Positions 1-15,800 are shown, numbered from the stretch's first letter. The stretch: 64,000 bases of DNA from Solenopsis invicta (GCF_016802725.1 NC_052675.1:10394638-10458637); one strand, 5' to 3'. Notes: a model not told the origin generated them from the sequence alone. Translations and numbers: made by a program.

Positions 1-1264
1 TTGAATTTCCAAAAAACTTAATTCGAAACATCTCGTTGATATATCGTTGCAGAGATCAGTACATATCAGTGATTTGAAGAAAGATAGAATCCTGATTATA
101 GAAAAATACCGATTGCAATAAGTTTTCAGGCAGTTACATTTAGACACTTTAACCTTTTTTTTTACTTTTCCATTTTAGCGTAGGAAAATCTTGAAGTTTA
201 CAATTGATTTTACATAAAAACTACAAAGTATGAAAGAGTATGAAAAAAGAGTGTCTAAATTCCAGCGAAATGCCCCATAATATGTAATGCTAAATATTAT
301 TCTTGACTTTCATGACTATATCGTTAAAATTTAAAAGGATATTTCATCGTGACAAAAGCATCACGATGAATAATAAGGTGGCGTAAAAACATCTTTAATA
401 CATAAAATTTACATACGAAAGTAATGCAGCCCCGCGTTTAGCTCTTCTCCACGGAAACTCTAGCGCAATATGTTATTTTATCCCATTAAATTACAAATAG
501 AGGTAATATTATATTAATGTAAGAGATTGTTAGTATATATCATAATAGCAGCGATAGTACTCGATACAAATAGACAGAGCCAAGTAGATAGCTGTTGGAC
601 AACATACAATTGTTAAACCGCTTATATTTCTATTATATGTTTTCATAATTGTTTGATAAGTACGGAAAGGTTGTTACCATTTCCTAAAACGATGACGATA
701 TATAAACGAATAAAACGAACCAAGCTGCCTAATAACTATTTGGTATCCAACAGTTGTTTACTTAACTCCTTGCAAAATTAACCATTTGGTCGGTGTGAAA
801 AAATAAACATAACGTTCTTATATTCTGTAAACTACTGTGGACCGCATCAAGATTGTTATTTCTATTTGGTTGATTCTCTCATTCTTATGCAATATGCTGG
901 TTGATTCTCCTTCACTCGCTCAATTCTTAATCTCGGCGTAAATGTGAGTAGAACAAATACATGCAGATGACAAAAAGGACAGCTGTTTCGCCGTAAAAAA
1001 AAAAACAGTGTATAGCTTACAGTGCAAGCGATCAATTACTCGTTAAATTGAAATTTTGAATTCTATGTTTCACAGGTAACAGTTCGAAGAAAGAGATTAC
1101 CCTTTCTTCGTCCGATCATACAATATTACAGTTCTCTCATTGTAAATCATCTGCATGTAAATTCTACGCTATATCATTCGTTTGCTCAAATTTATCGTTC
1201 TCTCGGATAACAGCGATGGATCAGCAATAGTACTTTCCTGGAATTTCCTTGATGTTTATGGGTA
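1..1264. other. AT-rich DNA downstream of VAT1
   Basis: This stretch follows the VAT1 stop codon on the minus strand. I see no ORF of note and no RNA gene. It may hold the VAT1 3' UTR, but I found no canonical AATAAA on the minus strand close to the stop; the nearest variant (ATTAAA) lies near 385-390. Confidence 0.5.
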
Positions 1265-4200
1265 TCATTTCTTTGTTCTTACAGGATTAGTTACTATCGC
1301 TAATTCAGCTAGATTCCTTCTCTTTCGAATCTGAAACAGAAAATACAAGCGAGTCTTTAGACATTCGATTCTCGAGAGGCCCGTACGAAATAACGGAGCA
1401 TCACTGTGATTGTTTAGAAATTTTCCACATTCTGTGTTCTTACCGCTATCAGATTTGTCTTCTGAGGTACCGTTTGTCAACTCGGGCTCCTTCTTCTTCT
1501 CCCCTTCCTCGGATTCTACGCTAGATGCCTTTTTCTCCTCCTGATTCGCGGCCTTCTTGTCTTTCGCTTTGCCCTTAGCTGGCGTAGCTGGTTTGGGCTT
1601 CGGTTCCAGACTCGGATCCAACACGATCTTACCGATGTTCTTGCGATCGTGCATTTTTTGCATGGCCTCGGGCACATCCTCCAGCGCCCATGTTGAATCT
1701 ATCACCGGCTTGATCTTGCCCTCGCTCCACAGTGAGTACACTTGATTCACCGCCCGTCGTACGAATGCGTGACTACCTTGCTGGTACAACAAGTGGCGCA
1801 GATTCAATCCGGACAATGTCTTATTGTCGTCGAACAGCTTTATGGGCGATACTTTATCGACTTGCCACCACTAAACAACCAATAACAAAACATGTGTGAG
1901 AAGATGACGGAAATATAATCATGAGAAAAAAGAAATTACCTTAAAAAAATATTCAGAGAAATTATTCAATGCAATTCGTAAAACAATATTGAAACTTGAA
2001 AAATCTTATGGTGAGACATTAAATACTTTAAGTGAAGCAAAAAATACTGTGTTAGAACACAAAATGTTTTTGTTCGATCAACATAAATATGAATTAAAAA
2101 TTGAATTAATCTTTAATGCTGAATTGTACGTACTGATCGCGCTGCAGAAAAGAAGCTCTTAGTTTCCCCGGTGACGACATTGCTGGATCCATAAAGGATA
2201 TATTTGCCCATTGGCTTCAAAAGGGCGTAGCCCTTGTTACATTCTTCGCCGCATAGACAATCCAAGACGATGTCTACGCCTTCCGGAGAAATTCTAAACA
2301 AGTGGAGACACGTATGAAAAATGTACAGAATTCTCTCTTGATATCAATTATATTCTCTTAATGGGAAGAAAACGAAGAATATTTATTACGTGCGACCATC
2401 GTCTACATACTTTCTGATTTCGGTGCTGTAGTCCGCGCCGCGTTCCAGCAGATGGTCGATAGTTCCGGCATTTTTGAGAGTCTCGCACTTAGATTTGCTG
2501 CACACACCGAAGATGGTTACATCCTTCACGGTTCTCGCAAGCTGTACCACCGCTTGACCCTAAATCGGATGGAAAACAATATTTTTCATCGATACAGTCG
2601 AAATCAACGAGAGTCAAAGCGCGTGCTTTTTATTTTTTTTTCCTCTTTTCACGGATGCGCGGTTTATTAAAAAAATACGCAAGAACATATATTTCATCGC
2701 CACTTTTTACTCTTTAGCCACCCTTTTCGCAAGGCACGCTACTTTTTGCCGAGAAAATCCAGTTACGCGCCGAATTGGTAGGGCGGCTAACATCGAGGCC
2801 GCTACTCGTAACGCTACGCCTTGAGAAAGGATGAGACGGGATTAAGAGAGGAGAAAAAAAGAACGGGGCCGCGTGCACAGCCGCTCAAGATTTTCAACAG
2901 AAGCGGCATACATTATTTCCGAGAATCGCGCTCGCTGCTTTCCATTTCTCTCCGCCCCTTGTCGAGAATTCGATACCCGGCGACCGAACCGATGCCGAGC
3001 CAGAGCGCTCCGGGCTCGAAGAAGAGTATAAATGAGAAAAAAAAGGAACGAGCTGAAAGGGGGAGAAAGAGACAAAGAAAGAGAGAGAGAGAGAGAAGAG
3101 ATAAAGGCCATTTAGAATTCTTAAATAATCACAAAAAGCATATTTCAACTTTTCAATAATTATATTCCGCCTTCTCAAAGATCTCCGTCGTTTCTCCCGG
3201 TGAAAATTTTCTCAGAATTTATCATTTATATTAATTATGAAATATCCTAAAATTTCCAAGATTTTTTGTTCTATAATTTCTGACGAAATGTTGTAAAATT
3301 TAAAAAAGTTGAAATTATTATTTTTTTTTAATTATGGGATGAGAAATCTTAGAATACTTCAGAATTCACAGGTATGAAAAATTCTAAGAGAAGATATAGA
3401 CTTTCAGAGTATTGTTGAAAAATGTTCCAATTCGTATAAAAATAATGAGAAAAATGTTCATCAGAGTCGTCATTATCATCTAAACACATTTATACAATGT
3501 AATAATGTATGAGACGCGCGAGATGTCCGTGAAATGTTTTGTAACAAAGTTACATCTTCATCGGCGACGCTTCACAAGCCGCAAAGAGCGGAAAAGCCTT
3601 CTTCTTGCGTGTAGGGACAATGACTTAATTAATATTAACCGATCCGCGAACTCGAAGAACAATGTCGCCCATCGCTCCTCGTTCGTGTCTCTCCTCTCCC
3701 CGCACCCTCGCTCGTTGCGTCAAGGAGGATGAGAGCAGAGCCGCGTGTACATACGTAGGAGCGATAATTCATACTCAACGACGACAATGGGTTTCGAGAA
3801 AAACGCGGCCGTATGAAAAGCGGGCACTCTGCGGCGCGTGGCGTCGCGATTTCTCGCGTATTAACCGCGAGAAAAGCTGATCACGTACTCTGGTAGAAAA
3901 GCCCCAGGAGAGGCCACACTCTCCCGGTTCGTGAAAAATACACCGCTTTCTGATCACGTCGGAGGGGACTTTTCTTCTCTCTTTCGCGAGTCTCTCAGAC
4001 GGATCGCGTCATATCTCTTCCGCTCGGTCGTCCTTCTTCTATGAACAACGTCTGACAATGAGTACTTGTCCCGGTATTCGAAAAGACTTTCCGAGTACTT
4101 GTGTCCCTCGGTTGAGAGAGACAGTGACACACACACAATCGAGTATCGCGTTTGCCATGCGCTCGTTTCATGAGAACGGCCGATGATCGCCACTCGATGG

Positions 4201-7200
4201 CTATTTATAGCTTGAGAGAACGGCCGGATCGATTTCAGGAACGACCTTAATCGTCGTTTAATTGATTCCTCGTCCTCTTCCGCTGAAACTGGCGAGACGA
4301 GGAAAAGCTCGTCGACCATCCCTTTCGTCCAGCAAAATAATCCAGTAGCTGTGCTCGGAGCAACATTTCTCGGCTAAATACATTGTCTACGCGTCTTCTA
4401 TATCATCTTTCTCCATTTTACGAACAGTGTGGTAAAAAAAAAAAAAAAAAAAGAAATGAACCGAGACTTGTCGCAATTAAATATTAACTCTGAATTCGAA
4501 ACGTAAAACATTCTCGACTCGTTGTACGCAAAATAAGCAAATGCTACAATAAAGTCGCTAAATACTCGATGGTAATTATTTAACTTGTTAATGCATATTG
4601 TAGCAACATGAAGAACACAAATCGTGCGTTACAACGACGCAAGGGGCTTCTTTAAGCGCATTTCTCGTTCATTTGGTTTCGAAAACATTTTCATGAAGCA
4701 CTCGAAGCGGAGTATCGGTCGCTGCGGAAGTCGGCTGTAATTAAGCCCTTGTATAAAACATCGTTAACCGCACGATACGAGAAGGGAGAAAGGGAAAAGA
4801 GAGAACCGTTGTAGCGATCAAGTTGTCGGGCGTACACGTGGGGCAGGCGCTGTGCCGAGATGGTGTGAAAGCGGCTTAAAGCCGCGCCACGTGGTAGTAA
4901 CGTGCCGTTGATGGTGATGGTAGCGGCGGCGGTGGCGGTGGTGGTATGGTCTCAGACGGGTGCGGTCCATGACGGTGGTCGATGAGAGAGCGAGAGGTTG
5001 CCTGGCAACCCTCACACCCCGTACGATTCGCGCACCGGCATCCCCCGGTAGATTTCGCCTTTCGCGTCTCAACCGTCGGGGGGGTCGCAGAGGACAGACG
5101 GGTGGCGGTTAGCGGGGGTGGTTTGCCGTTGGCCTCGGGTGTAACCTGTTGAGCCGTATTGATCCCGACGCGGTTCTACCTTCTTCTCCTTCTTATCTCC
5201 TTCTTCCGCTCCTCCTCGTTCGTCGCTCAGACGAGAAGAGAGAGAGAGAGAGAGACCACCCCGCGTGGCCAAAGAACCCGGAAATACCCCTTGGTACTTT
5301 AACCTTCCCGAAACCCCTCTGCGGCTGCTGTCGTCGGCTCGTGCGCGCGCGACGACTACCGTCCAACTACTGCGTTTGCTCTCGTGAAATTTTACATTTC
5401 ATTCGCACCCCGCGAGGTGTTTAAAGTCTCTTCCGTCGTTCTAAAGTCGTAGACGTAAGGATTTAAACCGATCTCCACGGGTGAGTAAACGAAGCACGGC
5501 AAATTTTATTTCGGTAACTCGCGAGTGAATATATCCCGCGAGGGAGGCTTTATTTTTGTACTCTCGACCGAGTAGGAAGCGCGCAAATATTTATCGCATA
5601 AAATCTTGTTTGGATACCACTCCTCGGCAATATCCCTTACGATAAATTGACGTCCGCCTGTCGAAGCCCCATTATCTTCGTTGCTAAAATGTAGCGTAAT
5701 GAATTTAAGGAACAACCGTCGTTAAGTGCGCCGCGTGTCTCTCGCGCGCGGACATGTGTGCCTGCCTCTCGTAAAACGATTCTAGTATATAAGCAATAAT
5801 GTTAATGACGCTCGCTGCTTCTTTAGCTATTTAGATGCCGCGGTCATAACACCGCTACTTATCGGATTTGCACTGCGTCCCGGAGTAACGTATACACGTC
5901 TCGTCGAAGACGCCGCGCGACGTCCCGGCCGCGCGCGTTTACGAGCGGAACATCTTTGCGCGAGACATTAACTCGCTTATACACGTGATACCACGATAAA
6001 GCTGTCTAAACTCACGAAAGCGCCCCTTCGCGGAGCGTTTACTGTCGGCTGTGAGCATTTTTGCGCGCCTGAAGGCGCTTTCATCCGTTTACATTCTGTC
6101 GCTTATAACGATGAACCGCTGCTAAATTCAAAATTATCGTGCCGAGCGTTGTGCCAAGAAACTTAATACAATCACCGCGCACAATAGAATATTAATTCAC
6201 ACACGTGCGAGGATAATAATAACGTCGTGCATTCAGTACAGGTAAAGGAACGGCTTTTACACGTCGCGTGTTGTTAAAACGTTCGAGCCATCATGCGTTT
6301 GAACGTAATAATTATAAAATCTCTCGGCAACCCAAACGAGCGGAATCACTTATGATAATGATTACGGCTGTGCGGGGGGAAGGGAGATTAAAAATCCAAT
6401 ATATTGCGCGCGATCGAGCGTAACGACACTATCTTCAACATTGATATGCCCCGAGGCATTCGTAACGACGGAGGAAGAGAAACGATTAATAAAAAAGAAG
6501 AGAGAGAGAGAGAGGAGAAACACTCCATCGCGCGCGTATAATCGAACATAACAATTACGATACATCCGCGAAGAAGCACATCGTGGTACGTCGAGTCCTT
6601 CGAATCGCGGTAAAGAATAGCGCGAGCGAGGTGTAATTAAAAAGTTCAATTCATCATCTTTTCCTCCTCGTATTTTGGAGGAAGAGGGGGAGCGAGGCGG
6701 GGCGGGAGCGAGCGATCTCCCACTGGAGAATTACAAATATATAAAAGATGAATTCTCTCGTCGAGAAGGGGACTTACCACACCACCGCCGGCGCTGTGGA
6801 GCAGCAGGCTCTTGCCGGGCGTGAGATGGGCCAGCTCGAAGAGCACGATGTAAGCTACGGTGTAATTCATGGTGATGGCGGCCGCGTCGAGGTAGCTCAT
6901 CCCGGACGGCAGCGGAAAAACGGACGTCGCTGGCACGGCGACCAGCTCAGCCCACGCTTTGTGATCGGGAAGAGCGACTACCCTGTCACCCACCTGTTAA
7001 ACAAAAAAAAAAAAAAAGAAATTACTTGATATCAATGTATAGAGAGTTTATATCGCACTTATATCTAGATCGCTTTCGATTCGAGACGCAAATGCCCGAG
7101 GTACGCGTTGAAGATAAAAAAAAATGGGATCTCTTAAAGATCAATTCGTCAATGTACCCTTATTTCTGTATAGATACACGATATTTTCAGGATTATATCG

Positions 7201-8228
7201 CGCGTAAAATTCCTCACACATTTACCAGATGAGGAAGGTTCGTCGATTTCACACTTTGCGCCCTTCTCGAAGAGGGGGCGAGCCCGCCTTATTGAATTAG
7301 GCTTTCCGCTGTAAAGCATCTTGATAAGCAGGAGCAAGCTTCCGACTCCGTGTGCTTGAAGAAAGCGCAACGTGCTTTCTCTTTTCTCCCTAGTAAGGCA
7401 GTCCGCGCTACGACGTCTGAATCTAGGCGCTTCGAGAGGCTCGCTCACTCGCTCGCCTCCTTCTGACCCCGAAAAGACTTTCGCGAGTCGCAAAAATAGA
7501 CCACCCTGTGAGCGCACAAGTTTCACCATACGACGGCGCCCGTCGGCCGGCGAAAAACGCGCCGCGAAGAATTCCGTAAGCTTCAAGTCAGCTCGATCCC
7601 TTCCCGTAGAACGCGAACAACGCGTCAGCGGCAGCATGCCGCCTCGGATGATATTCGACGTTATTTACGAAGCATTAATACAGCCTCCTGGCGCTTTATC
7701 ACGTCAGGGATATGGGATATTTCTGCGTTCTTTTTTTTTTCTCCCTGACGCAAAGACGTTTAATAAGCGAAACGACCGCGGGGGGAAAGTAGCCTCTCGT
7801 TTTATTTACGGAGGGAATTCGCGTTTCGAGTGCTTTCAAAATAATTCAACGTTGCGAGCCGAATATGTGTGACGTCAATGCCAAAAATCGATACAGGACT
7901 ATTTGGTAGACTATTTCGAAAAGCGGCACGGCAGCCGCTGTACGATCGAATCGAATTAGCACGGCGTTACTAGCCTCTAGCCATTTTACTGCGCCTGATA
8001 TAAAGGCGAGAGATTGCGTCTTGTAATTCAGTTACGCGTACTTCCGTCCAGCAGGCCAAGAATCTATATTTCCGCTCGCGCGCATTTCGATATTACCAAT
8101 AACATTCGACGCTATTTACGACGCAGCCATTAATCTTCCTCGGACTAGAAGTGAACGGGGAAAGGGAGCGATACAGACCTCCTTCCTCCCGAGATCGCGC
8201 TTTATTTTTATCACGCAATGAAATTCCG

Positions 8229-8261
<33 letters not shown>

Positions 8262-11200
8262 GCGCAGAACTTAAAGAAGCAAACTTGTTTACAATTTAAG
8301 TTTGCGCACTCGTAATCAGATTCATTAAAAGTTTCGTGTTTGTGCTCACTTTGAAATTCTCGACCCCCTCGCCGACTTGCTCGATGTCGCCTGCGCACTC
8401 CGAGCCCATGATGAACGGCGTCTTCGGGGGCGAGTCGATCGCGCCCTGCCTGGCCATCAGATCCTGGAAGCTCAATCCACTGCAACAAACGAAAGACATT
8501 TTTCATCAAGTATTGAATCTTACTTCGAGATAAATCATCAAAAATAATTGTAACTAATTAAGTTAATTCTTTTGAATTTTATCCCTACTATCATTCGCTA
8601 CTATTAACGCGATAGCCATAGTCAATGTTATTAAAGTGACGCGACGAACGATGCTATTCTTCGAAAATTATACTATGTCGCTGTTGCGTGCAGGCAAGGA
8701 TTTCGTCCCAACCTCAATCCCGCGGGACAGGCAGGTGTACCCGTTTTCAGCGGAAAGCGGAAGGATTTCGCATCCTCCTAAGAGGGTTTGAAATCGTAAA
8801 ATTCTACATGCTTATATCGCACGGAAGATATCGTGCTTGCGCTTCAAGTACCGAAGGGGGCTGAAATAGAAACCGCTTCGCATGGCAACACTCGCCTCGC
8901 GGCTCCTCGCGTAAAACACACCTAACATAGTTACCTTCGCCGGTGCCTAACGACACGACTGACAGGGAGGGTACGAAAGACGAAGGCGCCGCGTTGCCTA
9001 GACCGATGGCTGGCGTCGCACGCAACGCGACCACGGCCGGCGTCGCGACGACGTTATTCATCGACATAGAGAAATATTTACCATCGGCGCTCTCGGCAAA
9101 AAGTTCGACATTTCGGCGAAATAATCGTCTGATAAGAGGCAACTCGCGTGTAATTCCGCGGTCTGCACGCCATCAGAAAATCTAAATTGCTTGACCAAAC
9201 GGTAACGGAGGAAAATTATCGATCATCTAAGATAACTCCAGTATTTACGCCGCAAAAGTTATTAGAACAAATAAAAGTTGGGGAGATAACTCGCTAGCAA
9301 CCACTGTTACATGTCTTCGTGTTATATTATGGCGTTGTAATTTTAGTTCTTTTGTTCTTAATATTAACAAAACTGTTGTGAGTTGAATCAATTTGTCAAT
9401 GTTACGAGTGGTGCAGCGATGTATTACAATTTACGTAAAATGATTGCTTTCTCTCTCTCTCTCTTTCTCTCTGTAGAAAGTGTAAAAGGTTTATTGGTTA
9501 TTTTATGATACACAAGTACAGAGAGATAATAAAGGATGGAGTACACGAAAATACGAGTGCTCAGCTCTTGTATTCTTTGTCCAATTTGATTGTCATGTAC
9601 ACGAGTGGCCATAAATTTCACCACTTTAGATATACAGCAAAAATGCCAAGGTTTTTTTGGAAGTTTTTTTTTCTCCAAATATAAGAAAATAAATATTTCG
9701 TATTTCTAATTTTTTTTCCTTTATAATAGTACAAATTTGTTATTAGTATAATTCATTTTCCTTAAACATAATAAATAATACTTGATAAATTAAACTTTCG
9801 ATCGTATATACCGGAGTTATCTAAATAAAATAACGAAATAAAATGAAATACAGTACGTAGTAAAGAAAATTTAAATGTATCGCAATGTGACTTCAAAACA
9901 GTTTCTCGTTGCTCCTGTAAAGTTACCGATTTTATACATACGACGTTTTGCAAGTATACCATCGATGTAAGTATAACGAACATTTTTTTCCGTTCGGTTT
10001 GTTTTATCCGTACAAAGAGGTAGTTGCGGTCAGCTCGAGGGTACAAGAGTACTCCGTTTTCGATGGCGCCTCTCGCGAGATATGTGTCGTAAATTGTTAT
10101 CAATTTACGCGATACACCACGTAATTTCCTGGAGCACCGAGCACCGTGCACCGCGTGATGAATCATTGCTCGTACTCCGATGAAATCTCGTCCAAGGTTG
10201 GCGAACGTATCGGAAATGCCCACGCGGGCGCTTATCGCGTACACATATCAATTTTTTCTATCTCGCTAAACAACCTTCCTTCTTCCTTCGTACCTTTTTC
10301 CCATCGCGCGTGTATGCGCCGCGGGTACATCTGTTGCATCTATATAAAATAAGGTAAAGAAAAACACAGGAGAAACTGGCGATATTTCTGTTGACGGACG
10401 AATGAATCATTCGCGGCGTGTCGAGTGAGGTATAGTTTCAGCCTCCCAGGTTTACCGTGCTATATAGACGCGTTGCAGCTGGTGCCTGTGCAGCACGATA
10501 CAGCACGCGGCGCGTTTTATCGATAACATAACGAAGGAAGTTTGCGGCCGAGAACGATAGCGGCCGTGAAGAAGAGAATTTCGCCACGTAAACAGCGGCG
10601 ACCGACCGCACCGATACATCTCGTCCCTTTCCGAATTTCACGGGAGAACTCTCTCTCTCTCTCTCTCGTCATCTGACGATGCACGATTAAATCGTTTTGT
10701 CACGACGGATTCGAAAGTAACGGGAAACATCGAAAGAGACATCGAAACGCGCGCAGCTCGTGCAGTCGCACGTCGCAAGCGCGAAAAGTAACGGGGGGGA
10801 TTATACCTAATGTATCGGTACGCAATAAATCGCAATGGATCGAAAAGCGCGCATTTATCCGCGTGTCCAATAACGTGACGGGCAGAGGATGAACGACGGG
10901 AGGAAGGGATGAGGACATAATGCGTGAGAACACGCGCGACTTACGCACCATTTGCCGGGGCTGCGCCGGATAGCCGTGCGGACGCTCTCCACGCGCCGAA
11001 GGACGAATTGAAGCGAAACGAGTCGAAGTACAGCACAATGATTTTATTCCGCGGCTTATTGACAGGTACGCGCGGGTGTCCCGCGAACGCCAATCCGAAA
11101 CGCCGCATTGGATTAAGCCGATTCTATTAAGTCCCGTCCGCCGCGAGACGCGACGAGAGTATTCGCGCGCTGTCGCGACGGACTTATTCCCGCGCGCAGT

Positions 11201-12807
11201 TGCGGGGCGTGGTGGAAAATTTCGACGTTTCTAAAATTAGCAATTTTAAATGGCCGTAAAAACTACCCCGGTGGCTCAGCGGCGAGGGTCGCGTCGTCGC
11301 GATTAATGTACCGAGTCCCACTGCAGTAAAATGCAGCGATATAAAGTTGCGCGGAACACCTTCCACGGCTGTTGCGCCTTTCAACATATGGTTTCAGCCC
11401 GTCCGGTCCAATGCGCATAATTGTAGTATGCAGATCGCGACAACTGCGTATATAATTGTCTAGGCGGACATGCAACTTGGAAATTTAAGAGAAAGGAACG
11501 ATGGGGCAAGAATCGGAGAATTATTTTAAATTTTATGCGACGCCTACAGGCTGCTCCGAAATTTGCGAATAAAAATATTAATTGAAACAAAAGTTCGCAT
11601 AGCATTCTTTAAGTAAAATTCAAAGATATTTGTTTAGATATTCGTAGATTTATTCAATCACATATAATGTCGTTATAAACTTTTGTTTCAACGCGATACT
11701 TTAGCAAAAAAAGTTCTCAACAAATTAAATGCCACTAAATAAAAAGCCTTGAGTCCATTTCCACTAATGTAGATTGACTTTAATCTCAGCTTAATTTACT
11801 CTTTATCTGTTTTCTAATTTTTAGAACTAGAAGAGGATAAAGTGTGAATTAAATCGAGCTCAAAGTTAATTTCAATTGGTGAAAATGGACATTGTTCGAT
11901 CTTACAATTAGAGAAAATAAAGGATAAACTTAAAAATTTTAAGACTTTGTTCCTACACTTCCTATATTTCCAAATCATTTGTTGATTGTCAGAAGTTTGC
12001 GCATTACAAAATTTTCTTGAGCAATACATGAGATACTTTTTAGTTTTCTAATAGTTTCTAAAAAAAGTTCGATACTGGTTCGATATTCAAACAAATCATT
12101 GTTTTAAATCGAAAATCGGTTTAAAACAAAGAATAAAAATGGATTTAATCTGAATAATTTTAGTAAAAACTATAATTAACAAAACACAAAACAAACTATG
12201 CGTAAAATTTATCGATTATTTCCGTAAAAATTTGCTCATTAATATGATACTAGTACAATATTAGAACGCTAATTAGAGAAAGAGGAAAGAATTTCCCGCA
12301 ACAGTGTTAAATAAAAAGAATAAAATTGTATATTGAAAAAATAATTAAATCTAAAGACCAACCTAAAATAAAGAATTTTCTTTATAGATACTATATATCT
12401 AAAAACAAAACTACTGCTTGAAATAAAAATTTACAAATAATTTTACTTAATTTTTCAACAACTTCCTTGCTACAGTACTTTGACTCGCGAATTTCGGGAC
12501 ACCCTGTACATACATAATATGATATAAAATATGTGACAGCCTATCACGTATATTGACGTTTTTACACAAAGCTTTTAAGTAGAATTTCCACGGTGGAACG
12601 CCAATATTTCGAGCCGTACATAATAAGCTCGTCGAACGTTCGATTCGAGCTTTCAATCATTCGCCACGACCACCCATCGTTCTATCAGTCGCTAATACAA
12701 ACTCGTTGAGCGCAAATGCGACAGTTAAACGTAATAAAGCGCGGACGCAACTGCGGACGAAAACAAATTCCATCCCACAAAGATAAAACAACAGCGGCAG
12801 AGCGACG

Positions 12808-12856
<49 letters not shown>

Positions 12857-15800
12857 TAGTGACGGCGGTGGCGATGGTGGTGGCTGCGAGTTGCGGAGCC
12901 TGATGTAGCGTAATGAAATTCTGGTCGCAACGCGTCGAGCTGTCGTCGCAGTTAACTGTAGATAACGCGCGTGATTTAGGGCCGATCGCGCACCAACGCG
13001 AGACGCTTTCATTCACCTTGTAAGACAGTATATTACCGTCCATTACTTTCACAATTTGTCGTACTTAGAGTCGTTTCCGGTCCTTCCGGCGCGCCGGAGC
13101 GCCGCGCCGCATCCGTGCCGGTCGGCCTGCCGGGAGAAAAACGATCCGTTCCGGCCGCCAGCAGAAATTCTGCGTACCGCCATTAACCCTTTCGGAGTAT
13201 TCCATCGTGCTAATAATATCCGCCGCAGCGGATAATTAACGAATAATGCGGCAATGAGCGATAATTAAGGAAAGCGATCGGTTACATGTAATAAAGCGTA
13301 CAATATTAACGGCTATTTAATCTCTTGGAATTTGCTAATTTAATTCCATGCTATATCGGTCCGGAGTTGTTCGGCCGTGTACAGGAAACCGGCCGAATAT
13401 TACTGTAGGTAATATCAAAGTGATACGCGATAAACCGAATTAGTTTTTATAACGGAACCAAACTGAATCGAACCGAGAGAGAAAATATTATATTTGTCGA
13501 GTAATGCGGCCCTCTGTTCCCTCCTTGGTAGCCGGCGATTTTTACCTGAGGAGGCTTCGCCGTGGGAACCAGAGTAACCATGATTCGCTCTTTTTGAGGT
13601 GCAGGCCCCTCAAAAACGGGAGGAGGGTCAGGAGACAAGGAGAAGGAGTCACGGGCCGAAGAAGTGCGGCTCTCGCGGCTCGCGATCGCTTAATTCCTCT
13701 AAATTGCGTCGAATTGAGGGGAATAATTTTCTCCATTCTTGGCAAGAGGCAATTGAACGGACCGGACCGGACAGCGACATGCAACGCACCCCAGGGTCAC
13801 ACAAAGCCGCACAAAGTCGGCGCGCAAAGACACGCACGGTATACAGGGTGTCTCCGATCGACCGACCGACCGACCGCCGCGCCGCGACCGTATGTACGAA
13901 GAGCAGGAAGAGATTCGAGTTAGCGAATCCAGTCTCGTGTCGTCGAATACAAAGGCTGTTGCCAGCGGTTTTGACAGCTGACTAGTTAATTATTTCCAGA
14001 CACGTCCCAAACACGGTATCGTTAAAGAGAAGTGCCGTTGATCGGAAACACCCTGCGGACGTTTTAAATAGAAAAGGTAGACCGTCGCCCTTTGACCCGT
14101 CTCTCGCTCTCGTGCGGAACGTGCGTTTTACGCGGATATACACGTCAATCGATCGTCGTGGAAGACACCGAGGCGCCTACAGAGGAGAGAGAAAGAGAGA
14201 GAGAGAGAGAGAGGGAGGGGTGACTACATAATCGTACGGCGAAATCAAATGCACGAATCTTGCGTGACTGCGATCGCGCGGAGCCGACGAGTGAAAGTGC
14301 ACCCGAACCCGAAGCCGCCGCCGCAGCTGCGGTATTTTCTACGTGTCGGAAAAGTACGGGGACACACAACAGTTTGTACGATATACGTGATAGCTCGCGC
14401 ACCGCGGTCATTTACGCTGATATCGACGTCGATGACGTCGTTTACCTTATCTCGAGAATAGGTGCGTGAAGTTTTTCAAGTTGTCGTATCTCGCACCTCG
14501 AGAGAGAGAGAGAGAGAGAGAGAGGCGCTGCGCGAAAGAAAAAAGGAAAAAGAGAGCAAATTAAATTCAATTTAGGCTAGACGAAGGGCCGGCACGCGCG
14601 AATTGACACGAAACGCGTATGAATTATGCAGGGAACGGAAGGGTTATAAATAGCGGACGGAATATTACGCGCGCTCGGTCGCCTCGCGATTTACCTCGCA
14701 AAGTCGCGGGATAAGCGGTCGAGCGAGCGGGCGACGACGTCGATATCTCTCTCTCCTGCGCCGGCTACTTCGTTATTCGAGATAAGCCGGGTTCTGATTT
14801 CATTAACCTAAATCTCCCACGTGGGAGAGACGGGCGGCAAACCAGGAGGGACGCCGCAGGAAACTCGTAAATAATCGCGCGAGTCCACGTCGTGGATAAG
14901 ACGAGCGAGTGACGATCTTTCTCGTGGACGCGCGCGATTACGGGCGAGCGTACAAAGAGTCAGCTCGCGAGGATGGAGTCAGCGTCGATCGAGATACCAG
15001 CGAGTTAATACAATACGATACGGGCCACGCTCGCCGGGCTGAACTATTTATCGTTGCATCACCGCGCGCGCGAGAGAGAGAGAGAGAGAAAGAGGAGAGA
15101 GAGGGAGAGAAAGAGGGAAGAAGATATCGTCAAACTGTGCGTCGAGAACGTCGAGAGGATCGGCCGTGGAATTTCGTCGCCGGCATCTCGACGGCAACGG
15201 CCGCACATAGGATTGCGACGGTCAGCTTCCCTTCGGGAAGAGACGCGGCTGGGAGAGTTGAGTTTCCGCGGCGATTTGAGGCGACGTTGAAGGCGTCAGT
15301 TTTAACGATCAACTGTAGACGTACGATTTACGTACGATTTAAGAAACATCTACACAGACCCTTGTCTACTGCTACATCGAGGTCTCACGTACATATGTGT
15401 ATACACGCTTTGTCAAACATTCTATTCTCTTAAATTGGATCTCCCGACTTAATTCTAACGATTTAATATTATTTATTCATTCATTCTACACCTGACTCTG
15501 CCTCTATTTCACGCAAATACACAGTAAAAAATAAAATGTCCCAGAAAGTCTACTCTAAATTTTTTTAAAAGTTAAGTTAAAATAACTCTTATTTTAAGTT
15601 ATTTTAACTTAACTTTCGAGTTATTTTAACTTATTTAGAGTGAACTTTCTGGGACATACAAAAGTGTTAAATTAGCATTTTATTTTTTACTGTGCAACCT
15701 GCATAACGTTTCCACGAAGTAAATGTGTCTGTGAATTGACGATTTTAGGGGGTCACCATATTAAAGTAAAAAGTAAAAAAAAAAAATCCGTAATTTTAAA

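Noticed and set aside
7149..7872. Overlapping ORFs of 162 and 166 codons on opposite strands in VAT1 intron 2
   Set aside because: CpG-rich DNA with few stop codons; neither translation has a domain, signal or sensible composition, and they are mirror frames of the same bases.
14909..15433. 174-codon plus-strand ORF in VAT1 intron 1
   Set aside because: Arg/Glu runs come from GA microsatellites; composition is that of simple repeats, and overlapping frames are equally open.
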